DNA of 64,000 bases from Candidatus Kapaibacterium sp. (GTDB lineage Bacteria > Bacteroidota > Ignavibacteria > Kapaibacteriales > UBA2268), in contig JAPLFL010000052.1 of assembly GCA_026390695.1 (NCBI GenBank), positions 52,042-116,041 of the forward strand. The letters are read 5' to 3'. The position numbers were made by a program, and so were the translations under genes. The notes under the pieces are model-generated. The model was given only the letters and a program-made list of their open reading frames with translations. It did no database searches and was not told where the DNA came from. The stretch's first letter is position 1, and each line of letters opens with the position of its first letter. Positions 7,592 through 16,989 of this stretch are shown here, one piece after another.

Positions 7592-8803
7592 TTACTTTTT
7601 CAATTTTATATCATCAGGTATAAAACAAGTCGGGTCTTCGGCAAAACTATCTCCCGAAGCTGCCCAGGCTTTGCCACGGCAGCCGCCGCATAATACATTA
7701 AATCTGCAATTTCCGCAACTGCCGCCAAGATTGTCGCGGTTTCGCAGCTTCTGAAGATATTCGGAATTCCTCCATATTTCATTAAACGGCTTTTCACGAA
7801 CATTTCCGGCGGAAACTTCAACAAAAGGGCATGGCCATATATCTCCGTTCGGCTTTATATATGCCAAACCTATACCTGCCGTACAGCCATGAAAAAAGTT
7901 TTTAGCAATTTTTATATGATAATCCTGAAATTTACCTTTTTTAATCAGCATATTTGGCCAGTATTGTGGCGATGCAACAGGTTCAATAATGGGAGTAATA
8001 TCTTTTTGCCATTTCAATAAATTATTCATAAGAGAGCGGTTTTTTTCAATTGAAATAACCTTCTCTTCTATATTTGCTGCCCTGCCGACACTGACTAATT
8101 GATAATTAAGAACAATTGCTGCATCTGCCTTGTCGGCAAACTGCAAGATTTCCTGAATTTTATTTATATTATATTCCATTGCAGTTATATTAATCTGCAA
8201 GATAATACCATTTTTCCTGCACGCTTCGATACCTCGAAGTGCAAGTTCAAAAGCATCTTTTCGCTGACGGATATGATTATGCACTTCCGGGTCGATATGA
8301 TCCAAGCTGATTGCCAGACCATAAACACCTAATTTCTTCAATTCTTTGGCCATGGCATCATCAATATCAATAGCATTTGTGGCAATCACATTTTTAAAAC
8401 CAATCTTTTGACTATATGCCAACAAATCAAAAAGATCCTTGCGCACCAATGGTTCGCCGCCGGTATAAACCAGCATACGGAATTCTTCACACTTAGCAAT
8501 ATCCTCGATTAATCGAAAGCCTTCAGCGGTGTTGAGTTCATCTTTTTGTGGTTTGCCTCCGTTTGCATGACAATGCAGGCAACGTTCATTACAGGCGGTT
8601 GTAATTTCCCAAACAGGATGGTTAGGAAAACCGATACATCCCATTCCAATTGCACCGGCAGAAACCGGAAGGGTTGAAAATCCATGCCTGATAAGCCATT
8701 GTAAAGATTTATTCCAACCGATTAATGAAGAATATAAAACGAAAGAGCCCGCCTGTTTGAATGCTAATGCAGGCGGATTTAGATAATGCTTAACTTTATT
8801 CAT
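7592..8803 (-). CDS. Radical SAM/SPASM domain protein
   Basis: About 403 residues from the ATG at 8803, one base after the TGA of the upstream prenyltransferase gene, so the two are translationally close. The radical SAM 4Fe-4S motif CNERCLHC is at about residues 71-78, followed by YTGGEPLVRKDL. The C-terminus has a SPASM-type cysteine set (CGNCRFNVLCGGCRGKAW ... CF) for extra Fe-S clusters. Homologues of this architecture act in peptide-cofactor (PqqE-like) and haem (AhbD-like) pathways; the substrate here is not evident. Pairing with a UbiA/MenA-like enzyme suggests a quinone, haem or other prenylated cofactor pathway, which is inference. An open frame extends upstream to 8854 but overlaps the neighbour. 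Confidence 0.85.
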   Translation of the reverse strand: MNKVKHYLNPPALAFKQAGSFVLYSSLIGWNKSLQWLIRHGFSTLPVSAGAIGMGCIGFPNHPVWEITTACNERCLHCHANGGKPQKDELNTAEGFRLIEDIAKCEEFRMLVYTGGEPLVRKDLFDLLAYSQKIGFKNVIATNAIDIDDAMAKELKKLGVYGLAISLDHIDPEVHNHIRQRKDAFELALRGIEACRKNGIILQINITAMEYNINKIQEILQFADKADAAIVLNYQLVSVGRAANIEEKVISIEKNRSLMNNLLKWQKDITPIIEPVASPQYWPNMLIKKGKFQDYHIKIAKNFFHGCTAGIGLAYIKPNGDIWPCPFVEVSAGNVREKPFNEIWRNSEYLQKLRNRDNLGGSCGNCRFNVLCGGCRGKAWAASGDSFAEDPTCFIPDDIKLKK

Positions 8804-8804
8804 A

Positions 8805-9710
8805 TCAAATAGTATATGCGATAATAACCAGACTTGACAGTAGATTCTGAACAATTGTCAATGCACAAACAGGTTCAAGTGTTTTTGGTTTTTTATGAAA
8901 ATTAAATATAAGAAAAGTTGCTAACAGAACGCTTAAACCAATAGGAATAAAAAGTAGAAGTTTCCCCGGCAAAACATTTAGATACATAAGCATAACTATT
9001 GTAAAAATATATTTAGCCTGAAAAATAATATAAATCAGGCGGCTTTTCTTTAAACCAAAGCGAACAACAAGGTTCTTCTTATTAACTTCAGTATCGGCTT
9101 GATTATCAGGAAATTCATTTATAAAAATTACCAAGAATATTGACAAAGCCATTGGACTGGCCAAATAAAATAATCTGTAATCAAATTGTCCGGTTAATAA
9201 ATAGAAAATCGTGAATACAGGTAAAAAGCCATAACAAATACTAATTAATAACTCGCCTATGCCCCGCTTTACCCAACGAAGCGGTGGAACCGAATAAAAA
9301 TAACCGGAAAATAATCCTATTGCTCCTAATGGTAAAGTCCAGAAACCGGTTTTAAAGTAAAATTGTATAAATATACCAATTAGGATCGATATTACTGCAC
9401 AAATATTTGCTGCCTTGAGTACACTTTTAGGATTAATATTGCTGCCGGCAAGAGCTTTTGAGCCGCCCGCAAATTCACTAATCCAATATTTACTTGATAG
9501 GTGATCTTCTTTTTGATCAAAGTATTCACCGGCAAAATATGTGCTCAGCATTATTGTTATTACACCCAGCGAAGCTACGAATACCAGAAACCAATTAACA
9601 GGAAAGCCAGTATATGACGCCCAAAATGAAGCAGCCAGAACAGGTGCAAGACCAACGGTGTGAAAAGGAAGTCTTGATAATTTGAGCCATGTTTTAATTT
9701 TACTTTGCAT
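8805..9710 (-). CDS. UbiA/MenA-family membrane prenyltransferase
   Basis: 301 residues from the ATG at 9710 (a TTG lies at 9716). The protein is hydrophobic with about eight or nine membrane segments. The first acidic motif is TYFAGEYFDQKED and the second is NEFPDNQADTEVNKKNLVVR, matching the Asp-rich prenyl diphosphate/Mg sites of 1,4-dihydroxy-2-naphthoate prenyltransferase (MenA) and relatives. It would transfer a polyprenyl chain to an aromatic acceptor in the inner membrane. No other menaquinone genes are in the window, so the exact acceptor is uncertain. It forms a two-gene unit with the radical SAM gene. Confidence 0.8.
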   Translation of the reverse strand: MQSKIKTWLKLSRLPFHTVGLAPVLAASFWASYTGFPVNWFLVFVASLGVITIMLSTYFAGEYFDQKEDHLSSKYWISEFAGGSKALAGSNINPKSVLKAANICAVISILIGIFIQFYFKTGFWTLPLGAIGLFSGYFYSVPPLRWVKRGIGELLISICYGFLPVFTIFYLLTGQFDYRLFYLASPMALSIFLVIFINEFPDNQADTEVNKKNLVVRFGLKKSRLIYIIFQAKYIFTIVMLMYLNVLPGKLLLFIPIGLSVLLATFLIFNFHKKPKTLEPVCALTIVQNLLSSLVIIAYTI

Positions 9711-9814
9711 ATTCAATTTTTCATTTTTGTATTTTAAACATTTACAAAATTATGGAAAAATTGAAGATTAACAAAGATATTTCTCAATAATTATCTTTTT
9801 GCTTCGTTTATTCC

Positions 9815-11905
9815 ATGTTAAATAAAAATATATTAAAAAAATACATGAAAAAATTCGAATTAGTTTCTAATTATAAACCTGCCGGAGATCAACCCGAAGC
9901 CATCAGAGAATTAACCGAAGGGCTGAACCGCGGAGATAAACATCAAACTTTATTAGGCGTTACAGGCAGTGGAAAAACTTTTACTATCTCTAATGTAATC
10001 GAAAAGGTACAGAAACCAACTTTGGTAATTTCTCCTAATAAAACACTTGCGGCACAGCTCTATAGCGAATTTAAAGCTTTTTTCCCTAATAATGCTGTTG
10101 AATATTTTGTCTCCTATTATGATTATTATCAGCCCGAAGCTTACATGCCCTCGACGGATACTTATATTGAGAAAGATTTTTCTATAAATGATGAAATTGA
10201 CCGCCTGCGCTTGCGTGCTACAAGCTCTCTTGTCGATAACAGACGCGATGTGATTGTTGTTGCATCCGTTTCCTGCATCTATTCAATCGGACGAAAAGAA
10301 GATTTTATCGAAAGTTTGCTCACATTACGTGTTGGGCAGTTGATTTCCCGTCAGGTTCTCATCTACGGACTCACAAATTTATATTTCACTCGCAATGATT
10401 ATGAATTTCAACGCGGTACTTTCCGGGTTCGCGGCGATGTAATCGATATTATTCCAGCTTATGAAAATCAAGTTGGAGTCAGAATCGAGCTTTTCGGAGA
10501 AGAAATCGAGCGGCTAAGTTATATTGAAGCATTTACCGGAAAAATTGTTGAAGCCATTGATTCCGTCGTAATATTTCCAGCAAAATTATTCGTTACTTCC
10601 GAATCGCAACTTGCTCGCGGAATGACTTTAATCCGAGATGAACTCTATGAAAGATTAGCCCAACTACGCTCGCAGGAAAAACTTCTCGAAGCCCAACGCT
10701 TAGAACAACGCACTCTCTTTGATCTCGAAATGATGAAAGAAGTTGGTTATTGCTCCGGTATCGAAAATTACTCAATGCACATCTCCGGCCGTGATTTTGG
10801 CGAACGCCCACACTGTATTTTCGACTTCTTTCCCGACGATTACCTCCTCATTATCGATGAATCCCACGTGTCCGTCCCCCAACTCCGTGCCATGTACAAC
10901 GGTGATCGCTCCCGAAAATCCACACTCGTCGATCATGGCTTCCGATTGCCCTCCGCTTTAGAAAACCGCCCCCTCCAATTCACCGAATTTGAATCAATTG
11001 TTAAAAATGTCGTCTATGTTAGCGCTACACCCGGAAGCTATGAACTCGAAAAATGCGAAGGCGTTATCGTTGAACAGGTAATTCGACCAACCGGATTACT
11101 TGATCCCGAAATAAATGTTCGCCCAATAAAAAACCAAATCGATAATTTACTCCATGAAATCAGATTAAGAGTTGCAAAAAAGGAACGAATTCTCGTTACT
11201 ACACTTACAAAACGAATGGCCGAGGATTTATCAGAATATTTCCAGAATCTCGGTATAAAAGTTGCCTATATTCACTCCGACGTAGTCACCCTCGAAAGAG
11301 TCGATATCATCAGAAATCTCAGAACCGGCGAGTTTGACGTCCTCGTAGGCGTCAATTTATTGCGCGAAGGCTTAGATTTGCCAGAAGTTTCACTTGTTGC
11401 CGTATTGGATGCTGATAAAGAAGGTTTTCTGAGGTCCGAACGCTCCTTGCTTCAGATTGCAGGACGTTGCGCAAGGAATGTTGAAGGTTTAGTGATCTTA
11501 TATGCTGATAAAATCACCAAATCTATGCAATTTTTGATTGATGAAACCAATCGCCGCCGTATTTTACAACAGGCGTATAATATAGAAAATAATATTGATC
11601 CCCGAACAATATATAAATCCCTTGAAGAAATTCTCAGTTCCACTTCCGTTGCCGATATTCAGGCTTCACATGTCAAACGCGGAACCGATGCCGAAGCCGA
11701 TCGCAAGAAAAGAATAGCCGAGCCTCTGTCCGTTTATATGACCGAGCAGCAAAGAACAGATTTGATTAATCAACTTTATACCGAGATGAAACGAGCAGCT
11801 AAGGATCTTGATTTTGAACGTGCTGCCGAGCTACGAGATGAAATTCAGCGCCTTAAAGATGCTTATAATAATGAGCCGGCAAAGAAAGGAAAGAAAGCTG
11901 TTTGA
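9815..11905 (+). CDS. uvrB: Excinuclease ABC subunit B
   Basis: 696 residues; an internal ATG at 9845 ([20 protein letters not shown]) matches the usual UvrB N-terminus and may be the true start. Visible landmarks: Walker [10 protein letters not shown], the beta-hairpin [20 protein letters not shown], the helicase motif [32 protein letters not shown] and QIAGRCARN, and a C-terminal UVR coiled coil ([20 protein letters not shown]) that contacts UvrC. It acts in nucleotide excision repair as the damage-verifying helicase-like subunit. Monocistronic here and divergent from the prenyltransferase gene. Confidence 0.97.
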   Translation: MLNKNILKKYMKKFELVSNYKPAGDQPEAIRELTEGLNRGDKHQTLLGVTGSGKTFTISNVIEKVQKPTLVISPNKTLAAQLYSEFKAFFPNNAVEYFVSYYDYYQPEAYMPSTDTYIEKDFSINDEIDRLRLRATSSLVDNRRDVIVVASVSCIYSIGRKEDFIESLLTLRVGQLISRQVLIYGLTNLYFTRNDYEFQRGTFRVRGDVIDIIPAYENQVGVRIELFGEEIERLSYIEAFTGKIVEAIDSVVIFPAKLFVTSESQLARGMTLIRDELYERLAQLRSQEKLLEAQRLEQRTLFDLEMMKEVGYCSGIENYSMHISGRDFGERPHCIFDFFPDDYLLIIDESHVSVPQLRAMYNGDRSRKSTLVDHGFRLPSALENRPLQFTEFESIVKNVVYVSATPGSYELEKCEGVIVEQVIRPTGLLDPEINVRPIKNQIDNLLHEIRLRVAKKERILVTTLTKRMAEDLSEYFQNLGIKVAYIHSDVVTLERVDIIRNLRTGEFDVLVGVNLLREGLDLPEVSLVAVLDADKEGFLRSERSLLQIAGRCARNVEGLVILYADKITKSMQFLIDETNRRRILQQAYNIENNIDPRTIYKSLEEILSSTSVADIQASHVKRGTDAEADRKKRIAEPLSVYMTEQQRTDLINQLYTEMKRAAKDLDFERAAELRDEIQRLKDAYNNEPAKKGKKAV

Positions 11906-11984
11906 AATAAAATATTGTAAAAAGATGATGTGATTAATTATAATATTGATTTTATATATTATAATCATTAAAATATTATATATA

Positions 11985-12108
11985 ATATCATTTCCTATTT
12001 CAGAAAAATAAAATCAAGCTCTGACGAGGACGTTTAAACTACTATAAATCAAAGTAGAACAGACGTCTTCGTCTGATTTATCGATTAATATCAAATAGGA
12101 AATGATAT
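11985..12108. mobile_element. MITE-like element, family B (empty copy)
   Basis: 124 bp with 16-bp terminal inverted repeats ATATCATTTCCTATTT (11985-12000) and their reverse complement (12093-12108). The interior has the inverted pair TGACGAGGACGT / AGACGTCTTCGTCTG. It corresponds to the reverse complement of the copy at 12570-12862 without the family A insertion, so it preserves the empty target site. Confidence 0.8.
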
Positions 12109-12200
12109 AATTACATAAAATATTATATATAATATATTCTCGAAACATTATAAAATGCAATTATAAACTATTAAAATATTATTGATAACAATCGAAAATA

Positions 12201-12452
12201 TTCTAAATTCTTATAAATATCCTTTGAATCCCTCAGAAGTACTTTTGAATCCTTATAAACTTCTTTTGAATCCTTCAGAACATCTTTTGTTGTTCTTCAA
12301 AACATTTTCTTAAGCATTCAATTTATTATATGACGCTATCAAATTATATTTGAACGCATGCAATTATTAATATGACAAATTCAAAACATCATCGGATGCA
12401 TTCAAAACACCATCGGACGCATTCAAAACATCTTCTCGCGCATTCTAAGCTA
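12201..12452. repeat. Degenerate 21-bp-period array (array 4)
   Basis: Twelve consecutive 21-bp registers can be laid out. Early units share TTTGAATCCTT, later ones share CATCGGACGCATTCAAA. The later core is the same as in array 3 (21500-21646). No FnIII gene is adjacent. Confidence 0.75.
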
Positions 12453-12569
12453 TTTATTATAAATTCAGATACTCTTTTTCAGATGTCGGAAGTTGATTAT
12501 ATCTAATCTGAGTTAGATTTAAAGGAGATTTCTTAATATCTTAATTATAAATATTATTATTTATATATT

Positions 12570-12862
12570 ATATCTTTTCCTATTTGCAATTAATCGATAA
12601 AACAGACGAGGACGTCTGTTCTACTTTGATTTATCCCAAATATTTCATTAGGCAAGAGAAAATCCCCCTACCCCCTTTTTCAAAGGGGGATTTAACTAAA
12701 TTCCCCTCTTTGCAAAAGAGGGGTAGGGGAGATTTAAAAAAGCTCTTTATTAACGTATAATATTTCAATTCCGTTAAATCTTAATGAAATATTTGGGTTT
12801 ATAGTAGCTTAGCCGTCCTCGTCTGAGCTTGATTTTTATTATTCTGAAATAGGAAATGATAT
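12570..12862. mobile_element. MITE-like element, family B, interrupted by family A
   Basis: Terminal inverted repeats at 12570-12585 and 12847-12862 match those of the 11985-12108 copy with one change. A 163-bp family A element is inserted at TTTGATTTAT, leaving a repeated TTAT on both sides. Without the insert it would be about 126 bp. Confidence 0.8.
12635..12797. mobile_element. MITE-like element, family A (copy 2, nested)
   Basis: 163 bp, inverted relative to the copy at 7415-7577 and of the same length, bounded by CCCAAATATTTCATTA and its reverse complement. It is flanked by TTAT on both sides; the right-hand TTAT is separated from the inverted repeat by one T. Confidence 0.85.
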
Positions 12863-12996
12863 TAAATATTAGTTCTATAGTAATATATAACTCAATCTCA
12901 GTTAGTTTTAGGTTAAACTGAACATGATTATCGTATCAATAATGTATTTATAACGAATAATTAATCATTCACCATTAATAATTAACCATTCAGAGG

Positions 12997-14154
12997 CTAT
13001 TTTTCCAGATTAATTCTGCTTAATAGCTCACGCGCCTGATGATCGGACTGGTCGGCGGCTTTATAAAGTTCAATAGTTCTTTGAGCTTCGGCTTCGGCTT
13101 CTTTATAAAACTTTCTTTTATAGAGTAAATTGGCATGACAGAGGGCAAATGCAGGCTCTTTATCAATTTTGACAAGGGCAGCCATCCAATCGGTAGCAGA
13201 TTTTAGCAAATCCTGATCGGTGCAATTGTCAGCAATAAAGGAGCAAAAGCCGTTGACCATTTTATGATCCTGCATATTAGATTTTTTAATATAATCGGCC
13301 AGCGGATCTTTTAATTTGGACCAATTTTTTGAAAGTTGATAAAAGGTCGCTTTGATATATGGAACGAGAAAAACCTTATTTTCCTCCAAATAATACTTTT
13401 CGATCAACTCCAAACTACTATTGAGCTTAGATTCATCTTTATCTTTGAAAGATTCTTGAATTTTGCTATCGATATAACCATAAAGTTTGGTTTTCACTTC
13501 GTCAATACCAAATAATTCTATATATTTTTGAGCATTATTGATAAAGAAATCCATGTATTTTTTGTTAAGATTGAATTTCGCCATGACAGTCCAAGCAACT
13601 TCATTAAATAAATCCTTTTGCTTGTCCAAATAGCCGAAGATAGCGGCAGAATCGGGGGCTTTTTTATCAGATTTCTTTTTCATCGAATTGATAAGGAAAT
13701 CGGGGAAATCCAAATCAACTTTATTTGAAATTCCTTTAGCTTTGATTTGATTAGCAGGAATGAGAGCGGTATTTAGTAAACCGAGGAATTCGGCGGGTTT
13801 GTGAAAGCCGGGGATCCGGTAAACCAAAGCACCGTCGGGATTGAAGACTAAAAAAGTTGGGAAACTTGATACGCGGTATTTAAGGGCCATTTTAATCCCA
13901 AATCCTTCTTCCATATCTAACTTGAGGGAGATAAATTTGCTATTCATAAATTCGCCGACAGTGCTGTCGGAGAAAGTTTCTTTATCCATAGTCTTGCACC
14001 AACCGCACCAATCAGTGAAAGCATCGACAAAAATATATTGATTATTTTTTTTAGCATCGGAGCAAATGGAATTCCAATCGGATTTGGACCATTTCGCAGC
14101 GGAAAAAGCCTGACAATTGAGCAAAAGCAAAGAAAGAAACAGTAAATAACGCAT
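12997..14154 (-). CDS. Periplasmic thioredoxin-like protein with helical C-terminal region
   Basis: 385 residues with a signal peptide (MRYLLFLSLLLLNCQAFSA). A thioredoxin fold covers about residues 20-130, with active-site motif WCGWCK, the cis-proline region SSFPTFLVFNPDG and the closing IPGFHKPAEFLGLL. The remaining 250 residues are helical and may form TPR-like repeats (ALCHANLLYKRKFYKEAEAE). This fits thioredoxin_7/DUF255-type exported oxidoreductases; a role in periplasmic thiol redox or protein folding is inference. It is transcribed alone, after the BrnT module on the same strand. Confidence 0.85.
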   Translation of the reverse strand: MRYLLFLSLLLLNCQAFSAAKWSKSDWNSICSDAKKNNQYIFVDAFTDWCGWCKTMDKETFSDSTVGEFMNSKFISLKLDMEEGFGIKMALKYRVSSFPTFLVFNPDGALVYRIPGFHKPAEFLGLLNTALIPANQIKAKGISNKVDLDFPDFLINSMKKKSDKKAPDSAAIFGYLDKQKDLFNEVAWTVMAKFNLNKKYMDFFINNAQKYIELFGIDEVKTKLYGYIDSKIQESFKDKDESKLNSSLELIEKYYLEENKVFLVPYIKATFYQLSKNWSKLKDPLADYIKKSNMQDHKMVNGFCSFIADNCTDQDLLKSATDWMAALVKIDKEPAFALCHANLLYKRKFYKEAEAEAQRTIELYKAADQSDHQARELLSRINLEK

Positions 14155-14207
14155 AAAAAATCCAGAATAAATTTAAACAATAAAAATAAATAATAAAACG
14201 AAATAGG

Positions 14208-14474
14208 TTAAAATTGCACTAATTTCCTACTGTTACTTTTTTTAGGGATTGCCTTAATAATTGACCTCAAAGCGAAATTTACACTCTTTGAATCAGGGAA
14301 ATATGATGCAATATCCGAATCTAAAACTATAGTTTTAACTTGATCAGACTTAATAATAATTGTCTTATTATCTTCAGAATATAATTGTGCATATTTATTG
14401 GGTAACGAATTTTCGAAATCAAAAGGGCCAATATCGAAATCTTCAGCAACTGGGTCAATTTTTGTATTTTTCAT
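14208..14474 (-). CDS. Putative antitoxin of the BrnT module
   Basis: 88 residues, acidic at the N-terminus (KIDPVAEDFDIGPFDFEN) and basic at the C-terminus (KAIPKKSNSRKLVQF), with a DSKSVNFALRSIIKAI segment resembling the ribbon-helix-helix part of BrnA-like antitoxins. It overlaps the toxin gene by 20 bases and follows it, the usual brnT-brnA order. Confidence 0.75.
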   Translation of the reverse strand: MKNTKIDPVAEDFDIGPFDFENSLPNKYAQLYSEDNKTIIIKSDQVKTIVLDSDIASYFPDSKSVNFALRSIIKAIPKKSNSRKLVQF

Positions 14475-14733
14475 AATTTTTTCTTTCGGCAGAATCGGCT
14501 TTACGTGCTGAAATAATTCTTATTCTATCATTTCTTTCAGTAAAAGCAGTGATTATTAATCTGTTTTTATTCGATAATCCTATAATATGCCATCTGTTTT
14601 CTAAAAAAGAGTGTACTTTATCTTCGGAAATTCTTGCGAATGGATCATTGAAAACTGTTTTAGCTTCATCGAAACTTACTAAATGTTTTTTCAGATTTCC
14701 ATCCGATTTGATATCATCCCATTCAAATAACAA
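14455..14733 (-). CDS. BrnT-family toxin
   Basis: 92 residues with the BrnT signature: FEWDDIKSDGNLKKHLVSFD, then EAKTVFNDPFARI, a central ENRWHIIGLSNKNRLIITAF strand pair, and IRIISARKADSAERKNYE. BrnT toxins are RelE-like ribonucleases neutralised by a co-encoded BrnA-type protein. The antitoxin-like gene lies downstream and overlaps by 20 bases. Confidence 0.88.
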   Translation of the reverse strand: MLFEWDDIKSDGNLKKHLVSFDEAKTVFNDPFARISEDKVHSFLENRWHIIGLSNKNRLIITAFTERNDRIRIISARKADSAERKNYEKYKN

Positions 14734-14883
14734 TTATTAAAAATCCTAATCATTCCACGTATTTTTTGAAGATAATAAATCATAAATATTAAATTATTTT
14801 ACTTTACAGAAGTCCACTTTACTATATAAAATTCTATAAAAAGCTCCCTACCAAGCTGTCTAAAATCTCATAACTCATAACTA

Positions 14884-15948
14884 TTAAGCTATTGTGACTT
14901 CATCACACAAATAAACATCCTGAATTGTATTGAGCAGCTTGGCGCCTTCTTCCATCGGACGCTGAAAAGCTTTACGCCCGGAGATCAAGCCCATTCCACC
15001 GGCACGCTTGTTGATAACGGCAGTTGCTGTAGCTTCAGCGAAATCATTTGCTCCCGATGCACCACCACTGTTGATTAATCCGGCACGCCCCATATAGCAG
15101 TTTGCTACCTGATAACGACATAAATCGATTGGGTGATCGCTTGCAAGTTCGGTATAGATACGTTTATCAAACTTTCCATAACTTGAACTACCCATGTTAA
15201 GTGCCTGAAAGCCACCATTATTTTCGGGTAATTTTTGTTTAATAATATCGGCTTGTATGGTAACGCCAAGATGATTTGCCTGACCGGTCAGATCAGCCGA
15301 AACATGATAATCTTTATCCTTTTTAAATTCCGGATTACGCAAATAGCACCACAGAATTGTAGCTAATCCTAACTCGTGAGCATAAGCAAAAGCATCGGCT
15401 ACTTCCTGAAGCTGGCGACCAGATTCATCGGAACCGAAATAAATTGTTGCTCCCACAGCAGCAGCACCCATATTATAACATTGATCAATACGACCGAACA
15501 TGATCTGGTCGAATTTATTCGGCATAGTCAAAAGCTCGTTATGATTTATTTTTACAATAAAAGGAATTTTATGTGCATATTTACGAGCTAAAAATCCTAA
15601 TACTCCAAAAGTTGAAGCAACTGCATTGCAGCCGCCTTCAATCGCAAGTTTAATAATATTTTCAGGATCGAAATAAATAGGATTCTTTGCAAAACTGGCT
15701 CCAGCTGCATGTTCAATTCCTTGATCGACAGGTAAAATAGATACATAACCTGAACCGGACAAACGCCCGCTTTTGAAGAGCCACTCTAAGTTACCAAGAA
15801 CACGATTATTTCTATCGCTGTTCATAAATACATTATCGACGAAATCCGGCGATGGTAGATGTAATTGATTCTTTGAAATTTTAGGAGAATTAAATCCTAA
15901 TAGATTTTCGCTCTGATTGCCCAATAGTTCTTGAATTTTCGTAAACAT
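14884..15948 (-). CDS. fbaB: Class I fructose-bisphosphate aldolase (FbaB/DhnA type)
   Basis: 354 residues, typical length. It matches archaeal-type/DhnA aldolases: [20 protein letters not shown] near residue 75, [27 protein letters not shown], and the C-terminal [14 protein letters not shown] and [17 protein letters not shown]. The Schiff-base lysine is expected in the barrel; I assign it only by family. It cleaves fructose 1,6-bisphosphate in glycolysis or runs in reverse in gluconeogenesis. Monocistronic, with rpiB 165 bp upstream on the same strand. Confidence 0.93.
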   Translation of the reverse strand: MFTKIQELLGNQSENLLGFNSPKISKNQLHLPSPDFVDNVFMNSDRNNRVLGNLEWLFKSGRLSGSGYVSILPVDQGIEHAAGASFAKNPIYFDPENIIKLAIEGGCNAVASTFGVLGFLARKYAHKIPFIVKINHNELLTMPNKFDQIMFGRIDQCYNMGAAAVGATIYFGSDESGRQLQEVADAFAYAHELGLATILWCYLRNPEFKKDKDYHVSADLTGQANHLGVTIQADIIKQKLPENNGGFQALNMGSSSYGKFDKRIYTELASDHPIDLCRYQVANCYMGRAGLINSGGASGANDFAEATATAVINKRAGGMGLISGRKAFQRPMEEGAKLLNTIQDVYLCDEVTIA

Positions 15949-16113
15949 AAATCACCAATATATATGTAAAAAATTTAGTTTCATTATTGCAACTACAAAA
16001 TTAAGGAATTTTAGCAAGAATATAGTATATTATATAAGTTAAAAGTTAATAAAATTATAAGTTTATTTTTATCGTAAATTTTAATCTGATTCATCATTAG
16101 TAATTAAATAAAG

Positions 16114-16557
16114 TTACCAACCGGTAAGTTCATGGATTTTTTCAACTCTGATCATATGGCGGTTTCCAAGAAATTCTCCATATAAAAATGCTTCTGCTAT
16201 TTCTTTTGCTTCTTCAATAGAAACGAGTCTGGCTCCAATCGTTAAAATATTTGCGTTATTATGTTCTTTGGAAAGTTTTGCAGCATCTGCACTACAGCAA
16301 TTTGCAGCACGTATTCCCATTACTTTGTTTGCTAAAATCGCCATACCTATACCTGTACCACAAACAAGTATTCCAATATCAGCAACTCCTGAAGCAACAC
16401 ATTCGGAAACAGGTAAAGCATAATCAGGATAATCTACCGATTCTTCGGAGAAACATCCAAAATCAAGAATTTGCTGTGAATGCTGATTACGAAGAAATTC
16501 AATTAATAATTTCTTATATTTGAATCCTGCATGATCTGAACCGAAAGCTATTTTCAT
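16114..16557 (-). CDS. rpiB: Ribose-5-phosphate isomerase B
   Basis: 147 residues, normal RpiB length. Signatures: KIAFGSDHAGFKYKK at the N-terminus, VDYPDYALPVSECVASG, ILVCGTGIGMAILANKVMGI with the catalytic cysteine, AANCCSADAAKLSKEHNNAN and ILTIGARLVS. It interconverts ribose 5-phosphate and ribulose 5-phosphate in the pentose phosphate pathway. Its start borders the DnaA-box-rich spacer. Confidence 0.95.
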   Translation of the reverse strand: MKIAFGSDHAGFKYKKLLIEFLRNQHSQQILDFGCFSEESVDYPDYALPVSECVASGVADIGILVCGTGIGMAILANKVMGIRAANCCSADAAKLSKEHNNANILTIGARLVSIEEAKEIAEAFLYGEFLGNRHMIRVEKIHELTGW

Positions 16558-16989
16558 TTTTTCGCCTTAGTGTTTCTATTCAAAAAATTATCAACATTGC
16601 TATTTAGATTTGCATTTAACTATATTTACTTAGTAATTAATAACTAATGAATTTAATAAATTAAAAGTTAAATAGTAGCCTTTATTAATTATCAACATTT
16701 TGACTTTTTACTTGTTAAAAGTATCTTAATATCTTTTGACTTTGTTAGTAAATTTAAAAAATATTGTTTTTTCATTAGTTTTTATCTAATGATGTTGATA
16801 AAATTAAACTTTTACAAAAATTATCAACATCAAAACAAAAAGATAATGATTATAATTTAAAAGGATTTTAGTGAAGCCTTATTTAATTATCAACATATCC
16901 ACAGCCTTTACTATAAATACAAAGTATATAAAACTCTCTCTTCACTATTATAAATCCAAATCAAAGAACTGAAGTGTTTGACGAAAAAA
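16558..16989. other. Candidate replication origin (DnaA-box-like cluster)
   Basis: A 432-bp, very AT-rich, gene-free spacer. It contains five exact copies of TTATCAACA: 16588-16596, 16689-16697, 16793-16801 (minus strand), 16821-16829 and 16887-16895. A further ATATCCACA lies at 16895-16903, one mismatch from the classical DnaA box TTATCCACA. TTATCAACA itself is one base from that consensus. No dnaA gene is nearby. The prevailing gene strand changes from minus to plus about 1.2 kb to the right. Confidence 0.6.

Larger units (their letters stand above)
11906..12996. other. Repeat-only island without genes
   Basis: About 1.1 kb between uvrB and the thioredoxin-like gene. It contains two inverted copies of MITE-like family B, one carrying a nested family A element, and between them a degenerate 21-bp-period array. 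No convincing coding region is seen. Confidence 0.8.
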
